Under the pieces are notes generated by a model. The model was given only the letters and a program-made list of their open reading frames with translations. It searched no databases and was not told the DNA's origin. A stretch of DNA of 64,000 nt from Rhipicephalus microplus. Its lineage: Eukaryota > Arthropoda > Arachnida > Ixodida > Ixodidae. A program made the position numbers and the translations under genes. The DNA lies in contig NC_134709.1 of NCBI RefSeq assembly GCF_043290135.1, positions 106,844,145 through 106,908,144 on the forward strand, read 5' to 3'. This document shows positions 22,449-33,149 of this stretch, in pieces. Position 1 is the stretch's first letter, and every line of letters begins with the position of its first letter.

Positions 22449-23099
22449 GCAACAGGCTGGTCGAGTGGCAGAAACGGTTCGTCTGTGGAGACAACTCGAA
22501 CCCAAGAAAAGCAGTTGGCGTCGTGTGCTCTGTCACCCAAAGAAGGATACAACGCTGAGACACCGGAGAAACCGGATGAAGGGTACGTCGTACTTCAGAC
22601 TGGGGAGACTATCCCGGTCGTGAATATGACGTCGACGCATACCCCAACTGTGGCTGATGTCGGAACTCTGCCTGTAGTGAGAGGATTGCTTGAGAGCAAA
22701 ACTGTATCTTTACTTCGAGATACGGGATGCAACACGGTAGTGGTACGAGAAAGGCTTGTCCCGGAAGAGAAGTTTACGGGTACTACAAGTCCGGTTTTTC
22801 CGCTCGACAGAACAGTGCACAACTTTCTGGAGGCAATCGTGTCTATTGACACACCATTCTTCACCGGTGTCGTGCGAGTTAAATGCATGAAGAACCCTCT
22901 ATACGATGTCGTGCTAGGCAACATCGAAGGTGCCCGACCTACAAAGCTAGAATATTCGCACAAGCCTCAGCAGCATCGTGAGAGGCATCGTGTTTACAGC
23001 GGAGGGAAGGTAGTCAGAAAACTCGCTAACTCGCCCGTGTTCATCATCGCGGACGACACGCAAAGTGATTCGCAAACGATTCAGGCTACTTACCAATGA
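22449..23099 (+). CDS. pro: retropepsin-like protease region
   Basis: It lies in the same frame as gag, directly after the TGA, with no ATG needed. The active site DTG is at 22719-22727 in the context LLRDTGCNTVVV, followed by the flap region and PLYDVVLGNIEG, the family's second 'hydrophobic-LG' motif. The enzyme would cut Gag-Pol. The Cys after DTG is not the usual Ala or Ser. The frame ends at TGA 23097-23099; integrase sequence follows in the same frame after two further stops. Confidence 0.78.
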   Translation, partial: ATGWSSGRNGSSVETTRTQEKQLASCALSPKEGYNAETPEKPDEGYVVLQTGETIPVVNMTSTHTPTVADVGTLPVVRGLLESKTVSLLRDTGCNTVVVRERLVPEEKFTGTTSPVFPLDRTVHNFLEAIVSIDTPFFTGVVRVKCMKNPLYDVVLGNIEGARPTKLEYSHKPQQHRERHRVYSGGKVVRKLANSPVFIIADDTQSDSQTIQATYQ

Positions 23100-23229
23100 C
23101 AGTAGAGACAACTTGCATACCTCTTAGACCAGCAGATCAAGTACCACTAGGTGATAGTGCTGCAGCAGTGAAAAAAAACACGCGCCACAACCAGGCTACC
23201 TGTTCTGAAAGCCACTGCCACAATCATAG

Positions 23230-24374
23230 ATAAAGTGACGTTTGAGAAATACCAAAGAAATGACCCATCGTTACGGCACTGTTATGAGAGTATTGGTAAA
23301 AAGTTAATGGTAAAGAATCGCGAAACCTGCTTCTTTCTTGTAGATGGTACCTTGTATCGGAAACACAAGCTACTCTCGTAGAAGGAACTCGAACAACTGG
23401 TCGTACCGAGACAACTGCGAGAGACTGTGCCCAAACTATCCCATGAAGGTATCCTTGCCGGACACCAAGGGATATCCCGAACAACTGACCGGATTCTTGC
23501 CGAATTCTTCTGGCCGCGTGTTCAATCAGAAACCAAGAGGTTTGTGAAGTCCTGCGATATCTGTCAGCGGACTGTCCCGCGACATTTGGTTGGTCAGGCT
23601 CCGCTAGGTAACATGCCAATCATTGAGACCCAATTTTCACGTGTGGGCATCGACATCATCGGTCCTTTGTCACCGACATCTTCCAAGGGCAACAGGTACA
23701 TTCTAACCATGGTGGATTTTGCAACGAGATATCCAGACGCCATCGCACTTCCTTCGAGTGAAAGCAAGGTCGTGGCAGAGGGACTAATAGAAATACTGTC
23801 GCGAGTTGGTCTACCTCGCGAAATTGTAAGCGACCGTGGGACAAGCTTCATGTCGTCGGTTATGAAGGAGTTCAGCCTGCTACTATCTATCAGGCATATA
23901 CCGACAACCCCTTACCATCCGATGGCAAACGTGTTAGTGGAACGATTCAACGACACGTTGAAGCAAATGCTCCGCCGAATGAGTCGGGAAAGCCCGAAAA
24001 ATTGGGACCGCTACCTCGGCCCCCTCCTTTTCGCGTATCGGGAGATGCCACAAAAGAGTACCGGATACTCGCCGTTCGAGTTGCTTTATGGCCGATACGT
24101 TCGCGGCCCAATGACGATTTTGAGAGACTTGTGGACTAAGCCAAAGTTGGCAGACGCGACCAAGTCAACCTACGAATACATCGTAGAATTGCGGGATTGT
24201 CTGCAACGAACCTGTGAAATAGCATCTAAGGACCTTGCGAAGGCACATGTTCGTCAGAAGACTTACTATGATCGCAAGGCAAAGAAGCGGTACTTAAGCG
24301 AGGGTGACAAAGTTCTCGTGCTGCTACCCGCCGATCACAACAAACTGATACTAACATGAAATGGCCCCTTTACT
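23230..24374 (+). pseudogene. int: integrase, located before the RT
   Basis: The longest open part is 23427-24359. The zinc-binding region reads SHEGILAGHQG then FVKSCDICQR (HHCC complete). The catalytic triad is complete: Asp in GIDIIGP at 23652, Asp in VSDRG at 23832, Glu in VERFND at 23940, with 35 residues between the last two. A C-terminal block (LSEGDKVLVLLPAD) is followed by TGA at 24357-24359, after which NGPFTVTDKK and VFHISMLKKYE continue in frame, so that stop is a point lesion. A further stop lies at 23379-23381 near the N-terminus. Its place upstream of the RT defines the unusual order. Confidence 0.9.
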
Positions 24375-24621
24375 GTGACAGACAAGAAAAGCCCATTGGA
24401 TTATGCTGTGGACCTCGGTCACAGAACAACTGTCTTCCACATCAGCATGCTCAAAAAGTACGAGCTGCGGAATGCCTCGGACACGTCAACGACGACAGCT
24501 GCTGCTGTAACGTCAATTCATCAAGTGGAAATCGAAGGCACAAAAAATTTATTACATGCCCCACTTGCACAAACGCAGAATTGGAAGGATGTGGCTGTAG
24601 CACCTAGCCTTAGTAGAGAAC

Positions 24622-25333
24622 AAAAAAAAACAAGTCAACGAGCTCCTTTCCGCCTACCACGACATATTTTCTGATTTACCGGGAAAGACTGATGTTGTGG
24701 AATGCCAGCTGAAATTGACCACCGCTCAGCCCATACATGTCCGACAATACCCCATACCTTTCGCTTTTAAGGAAGCTATTGAGAAATAGATCCAGGAAAT
24801 GTTACGGCTGGGCATAATAGAGAAGTCTACATCTGCTTATCAAGCGCTGATTGTGGTTGTCAAGAAGAAGGATGGCACGATGCGCCTCTGTATTGATTTT
24901 CGTCAACTTAACAATGTGGTTGTTCCGGATGCGCAACCAATTTCCCGCGATAACATAATGTTTGCACGAGTTACTGGGCGTGAATACTTTTCGAAGTTTG
25001 ACTTCACAAAATGATATTGGCAGGTACCCATAACCAGTACGTCAAAAGAAGCTACAGCATTTTCCTGTGACTCGGGCCTATACCAATTCTGGGTTATTTC
25101 TTTTGGCATAAAGACTGCACCTGCCGTGTTCAACCGATGTATGCGAGAAGTCGTCGGCGACATTCTCAATGTCTATTACTACTTTGATGATGTTCTTGTT
25201 GCGACCGCAACATGGGACGAACACATGGTCACATTACGCCATGTATTTCAACGTGTGCGTGAGGCGCGTTTAACTATCAAGCCGAAGAAAAGCGAGATAG
25301 GTTCCCCGATGACTAGCTTCCTTGGTCACATTG
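24622..25333 (+). pseudogene. rt: reverse transcriptase (gypsy-type)
   Basis: A 9-A run at 24622-24630 shifts from the integrase frame to the RT frame. Motifs in order: QPIHVRQYPIPF, KKKDGTMRLCIDFRQLN, FSKFDFTK (catalytic Asp), FGIKTAPAVFNRCM, and the catalytic YFDD at 25180-25191. Nonsense codons lie at 24787-24789 and 25012-25014; both interrupt otherwise well-conserved blocks. YFDD in place of the more common YLDD or YVDD is an acceptable variant. Confidence 0.88.
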
Positions 25334-25990
25334 TGGGACAAGGGCTGCTACAATCTCAGAAGGACACATCAGACAAAATCGTGTCAGCGAAACGGCCGGA
25401 AAGTAAGAAAGAGCTTCGAGCCTTTCTCGAACTTACCGGCTACTACCGAGAGTTTGTGCCCAACTATGCCGAGCTTTCACATCCACTTACCGAGCTCACG
25501 AAGAAAGAAAGTCCTAATAAGCTGAACTGGCGTGACAAGCATAAGGATGCATTTCAAAAGCTCAAGGCAATGATGTCAAGGCAACCAATACTGAAAGCCC
25601 CTAACCTCGAAAGGCCTTTCGTATTGCGCACTGACGCGTCATCACGGAGTTTAGGAGCTGTCCTCCTACAAGAACACAATGGTCTCTTGCATTCAGTGTC
25701 CTACGTCGGTAGAAAGCTGCTACCGCGTGAAGTGGCATATTCTACAATTGAGAGAGAATGCCTTGCCATCGTGCGGGGTGTCCAGAAATTTCATGTGTAC
25801 CTCTACAGCAGGCCATTCATTTTGCAATCAGACCACCAGCCACTGAAATACATCAACTCTGCCCGACAATAATACACACACGGGTGCTACGCTGGAGTCT
25901 ACTCTGGATGGACTACGACTTCCACGTAGAATACATTCAGGGCTCAGATAATGTGGGTTCGATTACTCGTATAGACACACAAAGAACTCA
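25334..25990 (+). pseudogene. rnh: RT connection and RNase H
   Basis: It continues the RT frame. The connection shows LELTGYYREFVPNYAELSHP, then RNase H has FVLRTDASSRSLGAVLLQE (first Asp near 25630), YSTIERECLAIV (Glu near 25750) and QSDHQPLKYIN (Asp near 25830). A TAA at 25870-25872 and a frameshift separate the last block, LLWMDYDFHVEYIQGSDNV (about 25905-25961). It is the last domain before the polypurine tract: nothing integrase-like follows. Confidence 0.87.
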
Positions 25991-26062
25991 TGACGCGGGT
26001 AATACGTTGTCTACTCTATGAACATGCCTACGCTTCTTATCCCACCGTTTTGCTGTTCTTGC

Positions 26063-26075
26063 ACTGGGGGGAAGA
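26063..26075 (+). other. polypurine tract
   Basis: ACTGGGGGGAAGA sits directly before the 3' LTR TG. Confidence 0.75.
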
Positions 26076-26814
26076 TGTGGTAAAAAAACGCTGCCCTGGA
26101 GAGTGTGCGTCATGCTTTGACGTAGAAAATCGGTGTACGGGGCCGATTTAGTATTTCAGGGTGCGCGGAAATCATCATGATGGTGATAGCGGTAAAACTA
26201 TGAGCTCGCCTATGCGCGTGCTCGTGCGCGTACCACGTAAAAAGCTCCCGAGCCACGGGGACAGCTCGGCTATCCCCAGAGAGCAGAGAGCAAGGACAAG
26301 TTCGGGCCACGCCCCGGCTGCTCGTTCTGACCCTCCGTGTCTGGGCCTCGTCTCGGCGTTGAAGTCCTCGGGTGCGTCTTGGACTGGGCGTCGCCCCACC
26401 TCACCCCCACGTTGGTCTGAAGCAACGTTCGTCACGGCCAGCTGTTCGTCACGGTACGTTGTTCTCGGTGGTGTACAGGCAAGCCCAGGCGTTGACCACC
26501 GTACTGGGATGCCCCTGGCGGTTATCTTCTAGACCGGGCCCCGCCTCGGTACGAACTCCGCAAGCACAAGGCACACCGCCTTCTGACTACCAGAGAGCTC
26601 AAGGTCAAGCGCACTGTTCACGCCCCAAGAGTAGAATTTGAGTGGACGAACAAGAACATTAACTCCCTTTCGCGTAGGACCGTGAACGCGTGTATATATG
26701 TGTGAGTTTATGTTGTGTGTATCCCTTTGTCCGTCTTCGTGTATATAAAAGTCTCTCTTTGTCCTTCAACGTCCTCTGTCTTCATCTGGCTAACCTGGCG
26801 TACAGTTGCCCACA
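26076..26814 (+). repeat. 3' LTR of the Gmr1-like element (739 bp)
   Basis: It starts TGTGGTAAAA and ends GTTGCCCACA, followed by the GACGG target duplication. It is visibly highly similar to the 5' LTR apart from the ~45-bp length difference near 26438. The TATA box is at 26742-26751. Confidence 0.92.
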
Positions 26815-26819
26815 GACGG

Positions 26820-27840
26820 CTCTCCGCTTCCAACGGAAAGGACCACACGGTCGTGACATTCATACTCAAATCGGCCAAGTCCGTTAGTATCGAGAGACTG
26901 AGACCCATCTCACTTACATCTTGCGCAGGCAAACTCGTGGAAACCAAGATTCGCGAACGCCTTTCCGCTATACCTGGAGGCCAGGAGGACTTTCGCCGTC
27001 ACGACGTTTGGCTTCGCCCGCATCTGTCGGCGCAGGCATTCCTGCTCCAGCTTCAACACGATATAATAGAGCGGACTACTATGCGCCATATCGGTAAAGC
27101 CGTGCTCGCTCTCAATCTCCTTGGAGCGTTCGGCAACGTCAAACACAGCCCTATACTCACTAACCTGTCTACCACAAACTGTGGGCAGAAGGCTTTCAAC
27201 TACATTCGGGCCTTTCTATCACATTGCACCGCCTTCATTCGCCTAAATTCTACTGAACACGGCCCGTACTTATTATGTACGCGGGGTACACGTCAAGGGG
27301 CAGTCCTGTCTCCTCTGCTTTTTAACCTGGCGATTATGAACCTCTCCTCTCTTCTTTACTGGTAAGCGTATCATTTGTTTGCTGGTGAGCGTATCATGCG
27401 GCTCACCAGCAAACAGGTAAGCTGCATGATACGGTGGGTATTTACCAAGCGCGGTGGCCTCCGCCGATCTCAGCCCCTTCGATCGGCCCACGCGTTTCTG
27501 ACCACAGTCGCGTCTTCTACGCCTTGCCTTACCTTCGCCTGCGTCACCGACACGAGAACCACCTGGACGTCTTTCTTCGTTCAGTATATAAACGCGATCT
27601 GGATTTACCTATTGTAACCTCCAACAGCCGATTCACGGCTCGAGGGGTACCAACACCTTTGAAGAGATGCGCGAAGCTCATCGCGTTAACCGAATCAATC
27701 GACTGTCGCAGACGCCTTCAGAACGCTGTCTTCTACACAGACTTGGCCTTAACCCAATACCTGACCAAAACTCTCTTCAGACGGTACCAGAGGTCTAGCG
27801 TCCAAAGCTATGGGTGGAACCTTTACCCCATAATATGAAC
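26820..27840 (+). pseudogene. LINE ORF2: RT, palm deleted
   Basis: VSIERLRPISLTSCAGKLVE (near 26881), then QAFLLQLQHDIIE, VLALNLLGAFGNVKHSPIL (the catalytic 'D.KGAFD'-type block with the Asp replaced, near 27100), RQGAVLSPLLFNLAIMNLSS. After 27362 the YADD region is missing. Thumb-region peptides resume at 27434-27838 (YALPYLRLRHRHENH, LIALTESIDCRRRL). Confidence 0.82.
27376..27415. repeat. 15-bp inverted repeat at the RT deletion
   Basis: TGTTTGCTGGTGAGC (27376-27390) and its exact complement at 27401-27415 flank a 10-base loop. The surrounding GTATCAT and ATGATAC copies suggest template switching. Confidence 0.88.
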
Positions 27841-28405
27841 CCCGACTTTCATCTTGGCCGTAGACTAGCACGCGCCGCGGCCCTTCATACGCGACACTCC
27901 GATCGTCCTCGTCTTTTCTACGTGGACGTGTCGGGTCCCTCCCCCTCGGGTCACTTCACGGCGGCCGTGATTACACAGGGCAAACACGTCGATGGCCTCT
28001 ATTTTCGAGCAGACACAGTAACGCACGCTGAAGAGGTTGCCATAGCAGGGCCGCCTCTCACCCTGCCTCACGCACCATCGTGACGGATTCGTGCTCGGCC
28101 TGTTCTCAGTACCTTCAGGGTTCCATTGGCCCACTAGCGGCTAACCTACTTCAGGCAGCCTCTTGGCACTTTAACCCTCATCCCATTCGAATGGTCTGGA
28201 CCCCAGGCCACTCGGGCCTGCCCGGCAACGAGGCGGCAAACACCGCTGCCCGCGGTTCTCCTATCCGGGCCGTTGCCCCTACATGTCCCAAGAAGAAATC
28301 TGGCATTACCAACCTAACGCGCTTTCGCGAAATTTTGGCTTATTACCGGGCTTCGCGCCGCCTCTACCCGGACCCCACACGCGGTCTGGAGAAAGCAGAT
28401 TAACG
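27841..28405 (+). pseudogene. LINE ORF2: RNase H domain
   Basis: LFYVDVSGPSPSGHFTAAVI (Asp near 27920), THAEEVAIAG (Glu near 28030), the TDSCSACSQYLQG strand (about 28083) and MVWTPGHSGLPGNEAANTAAR (His near 28207) form an RNase HI domain. Frames change near 28080, where a TGA lies. RNase H after the RT places the LINE in the I group. Confidence 0.85.
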
Positions 28406-28690
28406 ACTGCTACGCCGCCTGCAGACGAACACCTTTATCAGTCCGGCGGTCGCCAGGCACTTTTTGCTGGAAATCCATAGCGCCTGCTCGAGCTTTCGTG
28501 TCCTCGCCAACACATATCAAGTCGTAGCATCGTGCCCAGTTAATGCCGTCCCTTTCTCATCCGCTTTTCCTATCTCAACTAGAGAGGCTTGGGAGGAGCA
28601 CCTGCGCGGCTGCTATACCTTGGCTGCGCAACGCTCCTTAATGGAGCACGCGCGGGCGGCTTCTAGCTTCACTGGCGCCCCGGAATAGAG
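28406..28690 (+). pseudogene. LINE ORF2: C-terminal tail
   Basis: The end of ORF2 is readable as REAWEEHLRGCYTLAAQRSL and EHARAASSFTGAPE up to the TAG near 28688, the same style as the LINE tail at 10.6-10.8 kb. The zinc-binding part is worn. Confidence 0.6.
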
Positions 28691-28781
28691 TCTGGCCACT
28701 CTAGCACGCCGATGCGGCACGTCGGCACTGTCTAGTAAACTTTTTCTCAAACAAATGTTTTTTACCACCACCACCACCAGA

Positions 28782-29225
28782 AAGAAGGGTGGAAAGAACT
28801 CGCTGCTCCAGTCGCAGAGCGAAAATCAAGGACCATGTGAAACAAAACTTACGTGGTCCGCGTCAACGAGAACGCTGTCTGTGTCCCACAAGAACGCGGG
28901 AAGTCTTCCAAGGGCGCTTCAAGAAACACGCACAGGCGTACCAGAGATTCGTGGTCCCCGTCCACACAAACGCTGTGACATGCAGTCGGCGTTTCAGATG
29001 CACGTGCCTGGACCCTAGGTATAAAAGTAGCGCATCGTCAGTGCGCTGGCACTCTCTCTCTGACCTTCGTTACGGCCGGTCCTATCTCATGGCGTTGTTC
29101 ACATAAAGGCGCATCTACTCACCTAGTGGCCAAGCTCTTTATTTAAGTAAGTAAATCGTCTGTCCTTTGCGTGAAGAAGCCTCGCAAGAGCTCTCCTTTC
29201 CCGGCGCATGAATGTCCGCTTGTGA
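28782..29225 (+). other. unassigned segment with TATA-like promoter
   Basis: After the LINE tail there is about 440 bp with TATAAAAG at 29020-29027, a TCAGT initiator-like site at 29038-29042 and a CATAAAG site near 29103. This could be part of an LTR or a 5' end of another element. No partner copy is in the window. Confidence 0.35.
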
Positions 29226-30440
29226 CCTGCTCCTCGGTCATATCAACATACACCGAATTTAGTATTACGGGACGTGAATGAATGACGAAGGTGTATGAAT
29301 AGTGTAAACATGATAGTCATGAGATGCATGTCATGTTAGAGCGTGACTATATGCACGCTCATAATGCGCTCGTGGCCGTCTCACTAGCATCACATGTACC
29401 ACGTGTGGTATTACGTGGCAAAAATACATTATGTGACTGCTGCAAACATGATATTCATGAGACCCATGTCATGTAGCAACAGGACTACATGTCACACTCA
29501 TTATTTGCTCACGGTCGTTGCGCTAGCTTCATATACACTGATTTTGTTATTACGAGATGTGAATGAATGATGAAGGCATGTGACTGGTGCAAACATGGTA
29601 ATCATTGAATGCGTGTCACATAAGAACATGACTACATGCCACGCTCATGTTGTGCTCGTGGCCGTTTCACTAGATTTACATGTACAAAGTCGGTAATACG
29701 AGATGCGAACTGGTTAAATATGTAAATGACACGTCCAAACATGATAATCATATTATGCGTGTCGTGTAACAACATGAGTACGTGCCTCACACATGATGTG
29801 CTCGTGCTCGTTTCTTAGCTCCACAAATGCAAAATTTGGTATTACGTCCCGTGAATGGATGGCGATGTAATGTGACTGGTTCAAACATGATAATCATGAG
29901 ATGTGTGTCATCTAAGAACATGACTACGTGTTACACTCAAGGCACCAAAACACTTCGACATGACACGGCACGCGTGCGCGCGGGCGTTCGTTTCGTTTGC
30001 GTGTCACCAGCGGTGCCCCGCCAGGCGCCGATCAGCCTGGCACATACTCGCAGGTGCCCGCCGCGCTACGTTGCTTTGAAGCATGCGCGTTTCAGCTTGT
30101 CTGGCGTCCTTCCGTCACGAAGCTAAGCAGACGTGGCGCTGTGTAGGTGACGCCGTCGGCGCAAAATGCAGCTTGTCGCCTTTCGCACCGGTTGCCGCCG
30201 GAACTCGTCGACAGGCGCTGGTCGCGCCTAGCGTCAGAGTTTGAAGTGCTCGCGTTTTGCTAGCATAGCGTCGTCGCGCCCTGCGTGGACACGCGTAGAC
30301 GTTACGTGCCCTCGCTGCCGTTTTGCTAGCTTCACATATATAAGTTTGGTATTACGGGACATGAATGGACGACAAACGTATGTGGCACGTACAAACACGG
30401 TAACCATGATATTCGTGTCATGTAAAACATGAATACAAGC
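29226..30440 (-). repeat. 147-bp satellite, block S3 (inverted)
   Basis: Same unit as S1 and S2 but in the opposite orientation: CACGCTCAT..TG.GCTCGTGG, TGAATGA.GAAGG and GTAATACG-type blocks recur at roughly 140-150 bp. The GC-rich module interrupts it at about 29940-30290. Confidence 0.85.
29940..30290 (-). repeat. GC-rich module inside satellite S3
   Basis: The inverted homologue of 17863-18215; order and flanking satellite units are preserved. Several length differences are visible. Confidence 0.75.
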
Positions 30441-30449
30441 CACGCTCAT

Positions 30450-30472
30450 TTATTTATTTATTTATTTATTTA
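30450..30472 (-). repeat. (AAAT)n tail of CR1 #1
   Basis: Plus-strand TTTATTTATTTA tract at the element's 3' end. Confidence 0.9.
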
Positions 30473-30780
30473 CACATGCTGCAGCGCTAAGTGCGCTATG
30501 GCATGAGTGGGTGTACAAAATACGCGGAATTTTAACAGACAGGAATGAAAATTATGTAAACAGGTAACATAATACAGATGTGTGGTTATAAAAGGTTAAA
30601 ATTGCACAAACATGTGATTAACATGAATGAAAATAGAATAAAGAAACAATGAAACTCAAGAGCTAACACCAATGGCAAATAGATGAGGGTATGTTACAGA
30701 CGCATGTCAAGGATGTCGGCTTGAAAATTGGATGATGGGCGTGAACGAATAGTACCAGGTAAAGAATTCCAGTCTTCAAT

Positions 30781-30880
30781 ATAAAACTGAACTTAGCTTG
30801 AACATGTTAGTTCAAGTTCAGTTCAAGCTCAGTTCAGTTCAAGTTCAGTTCAAAAACTGAACTTAAACTTTTTAGTTCGA
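30781..30880. repeat. AGTTCA cluster
   Basis: Several AGTTCA or GTTCA hexamer/pentamer direct repeats lie between 30809 and 30852, with TGAACT in the flanks, making both direct and inverted pairs. It lies in the CR1 3' UTR. Confidence 0.8.
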
Positions 30881-30915
30881 GCATAGTAAGGCGTTAAGTT
30901 TAAGTTGTGATAGCT

Positions 30916-31164
30916 TCATGTCGTTGACTGAGGTGCAAAGTTTATGTAGTCCTTGTCATTTGAAAGTTTAACCGAAGACGTCACAATGCTATGCAAGAAT
31001 TTTAATGACTCTATTCGGCGACGCGAAGAGAGCGAAGTTAAGTTCAGAGAAGAAACAGTAGAAGAGGGTGAAAAGTCGCGGTCATAGCGATGACATATGA
31101 ATCTTACAGCTTTTTTCTGAATTGCTTCTAACCTATAATCTCGCACTGCTTGTACGAGTTCCAA
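30916..31164 (-). pseudogene. CR1 #1 ORF2 C-terminal end
   Basis: LVQAVRDYRLEAIQKKAVRF, ICHRYDR and SSRRRIESLKFLHSIV are the typical C-terminal helices of CR1 ORF2 ('LE.VQ..A.RFI...Y...SV..L...L...R'). The stop lies near 30916. Confidence 0.8.
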
Positions 31165-31267
31165 ACGACAGATGCATAGTCTACTATTGGGCGAATGAGT
31201 TATTTCAATAAGAGAAGCTTAGTTTCCTTCGGAGATTTAGATAGAGTGCGACGTAAATAGCCTAGTT

Positions 31268-31648
31268 TTATTTTAATGCTTTGGTACATACGTAGTCAAT
31301 GTGGTTAGACCATGTCATATTATTAGTAAACATGACCCCTAAATACTTGTAATCAAGAACCCTAGTTACTGCATGGTTATCGAAAGAGTAATCAAAAGCA
31401 GAAGGACATTTACTACAAAAGGACATGAGTACGGTTCTTTTAAAGTTAATGTTAATTTGCCAGGTTCTGCACCAATCGCAAAAACCAGCAAATGACTCTT
31501 GCAAGCGGCAATGGTCAGCGTGTCTTTTAATGACCTCATATAAAACGCAATCATCGGCGTAAAAACGAATGGAAGAGGAGATGCAAACAGGCAAATCATT
31601 TAGGTAAATTAAAAAAAGAAGAGGCCCAAGAACGGACCCTTGGGGCAC
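31268..31648 (-). pseudogene. CR1 #1 RT, catalytic part
   Basis: PQGSVLGPLLFLIYLNDLP is followed by FYADDCVLY with the catalytic YADD at about 31550-31561, then the thumb motif YKYLGVMFTNNMTW. The palm is well preserved, but it is separated from the N-terminal RT by frameshifts near 31650-31740. Confidence 0.9.
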
Positions 31649-31741
31649 TCCAGATGTTACATCAATGGCAGTAGAGTTGGTTCACCTGTAAGAAACGAAC
31701 TGAGAGTGAGATGACAAAAAACTAGAGATCCAACTAACCAA

Positions 31742-32014
31742 TTAGGGATTGTTTAATATGACATTGAGTTTAGTGAGTTTAGAATGCAGTACTGTATCGA
31801 AGGCCTTTGAGAAGTCAATAAATATAGCGTCAACCTGGTTGCCAAAATCAAGGTTCAAAAAAATATCATGCGTGAATTCGACTAATTGTGTTGTGGTACT
31901 GAAACCACGTCTAAACCCATGCTGCATGCTTGATAGTAGTTGGTGCGATTCCAAGAAGAGCATAATGTGTTTATGAATGATATGTTCTAACATCTTGCAT
32001 GATTGAGAAGTCAA
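31742..32014 (-). pseudogene. CR1 #1 RT, N-terminal part
   Basis: KMLEHIIHKHIMLFLESHQL, QHGFRRGFSTTTQLVEF and AIFIDFSKAFDTV (first catalytic Asp) are RT blocks 2-3. It lies one frame away from the endonuclease frame, which ends at 32049. Confidence 0.9.
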
Positions 32015-32048
32015 TTATATCGGTCTATAATTCGATAGAGACTGCTTG

Positions 32049-33149
32049 TTACCAGATTTCTAGAGGGAGTACCTTTGCTATCTTCAATGAGTATGGAACA
32101 GTGCCAGAAGATAAAGATTTGTTGAATATGATCGTCAGATATCTGGATGACCAAATGGAGTAGCGAACTAAGAATGCATTGTGTATCCCGTCAGGACCAG
32201 TGCATATTATTACGTGTAATTTTGAGATAAGGTTCAGAACACCTTCACTCGTTGTTTCAATGTCACTGATTGGTTCAGAACGAGTTATGCCTGTCACAGA
32301 AGGAATGGAGTTTTTGTCAGAAACAAACACAGACTGGAAATAGTTATTAAAAGCCTTCGATATTGCTGACGGGTCACTAATACCATCATTATCAATTCTG
32401 AAAGAAGAAGGTGAGGCATCAAGGGGCAGAATGGAATACCAAAATTTGCGTGGGTTCGTGCTTAACAAGCCCGGCAACTGGACGCGAAAAAAGAAATCTA
32501 TCGCCGCTCTCATTTTAGAACTAAGTTCACTTTTCGCCTTCTGAAATTTGTCTAGGTTAACGGGATCGTGAGTTCTTTTGGAGCGCCTAAAGCGACGGAC
32601 ACGGCAAGAAAAATGTAAGATGTCACGAGTGATCCAAGGAAGATTAGTATTGCTTTTCTTTGTCTTAAGTGGCACAAATCTTCGGACACATGACTTAACA
32701 AAATCCTCAAAGTAATTACCGAGGTAATCTATATCCTGCCTGTCAGAAAGTGCACAAAACGTATCAAGATGATCAGCTAGAATATCAGTAATGGAATTGT
32801 CATCCGCACGAGTGTAATCAGGGAAACTAGTAAACGTATAGGGGGATTTGGACGTGGGACAACAAAGTGATAACAAGACACCTTTATGGTCTGATAATCC
32901 GTCAATTACCTCGCAAGAAAAGTTATTATCAGCTAAATCTGTACTTAGGAAAACTAACTCTAGAATAGAATTAAACCTAGTCGCACATGAAACGACTTGA
33001 GTAAGCCCAAAAGATAAAGAAATATTTATTAATTCATGACAGATAGCAGCATCACAACCCGTTACAGTCCGGGAAGGCCAATCGATGTCAGGAGCAATAA
33101 AATCACCCATACAAATCAACCTTGATGAAGGTATAATAATATCGCACAT
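32049..33149 (-). pseudogene. CR1 #1 endonuclease end, linker and RT start
   Basis: The 366-codon frame has GDFIAPDIDW, where the usual catalytic Asn of GDFN is Ile, then LELVFLS (usual Asp of the LDL motif replaced) and GLSDHKGVLL (Asp-His present). The linker has KKSNTNLPWITRDI and SNPRKFWY-type helices; RT block 0 (TGPDGIHNAFL) is near 32180. It stops near 32049 within the 'YRPIS' region. Two damaged catalytic residues mean the copy is inactive even without the frameshifts. Confidence 0.88.

Larger units (their letters stand above)
20640..26814 (+). mobile_element. LTR retrotransposon, Gmr1-like (PR-INT-RT-RH order)
   Basis: A 6175-bp element with two LTRs, a primer-binding site, gag, protease, integrase, RT, RNase H and a polypurine tract, flanked by a perfect GACGG target duplication (20635-20639 and 26815-26819). 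RT and RNase H are of Ty3/gypsy type, but integrase lies between protease and RT as in Ty1/copia. As I recall, this order within the gypsy group was described for Gmr1 elements of fishes and other deuterostomes. This copy has several nonsense codons and one A-run frameshift. No envelope frame is present. Confidence 0.9.
26820..28781 (+). mobile_element. I-like LINE, 3' segment (continuation of 19185-20639)
   Basis: RT, RNase H and C-terminus of the split LINE, resuming exactly at the LTR element's target site and ending in a (CCA)n tail at about 28768-28781. The RT palm with its catalytic YADD is deleted near 27362-27430, where a hairpin sits. Confidence 0.85.
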
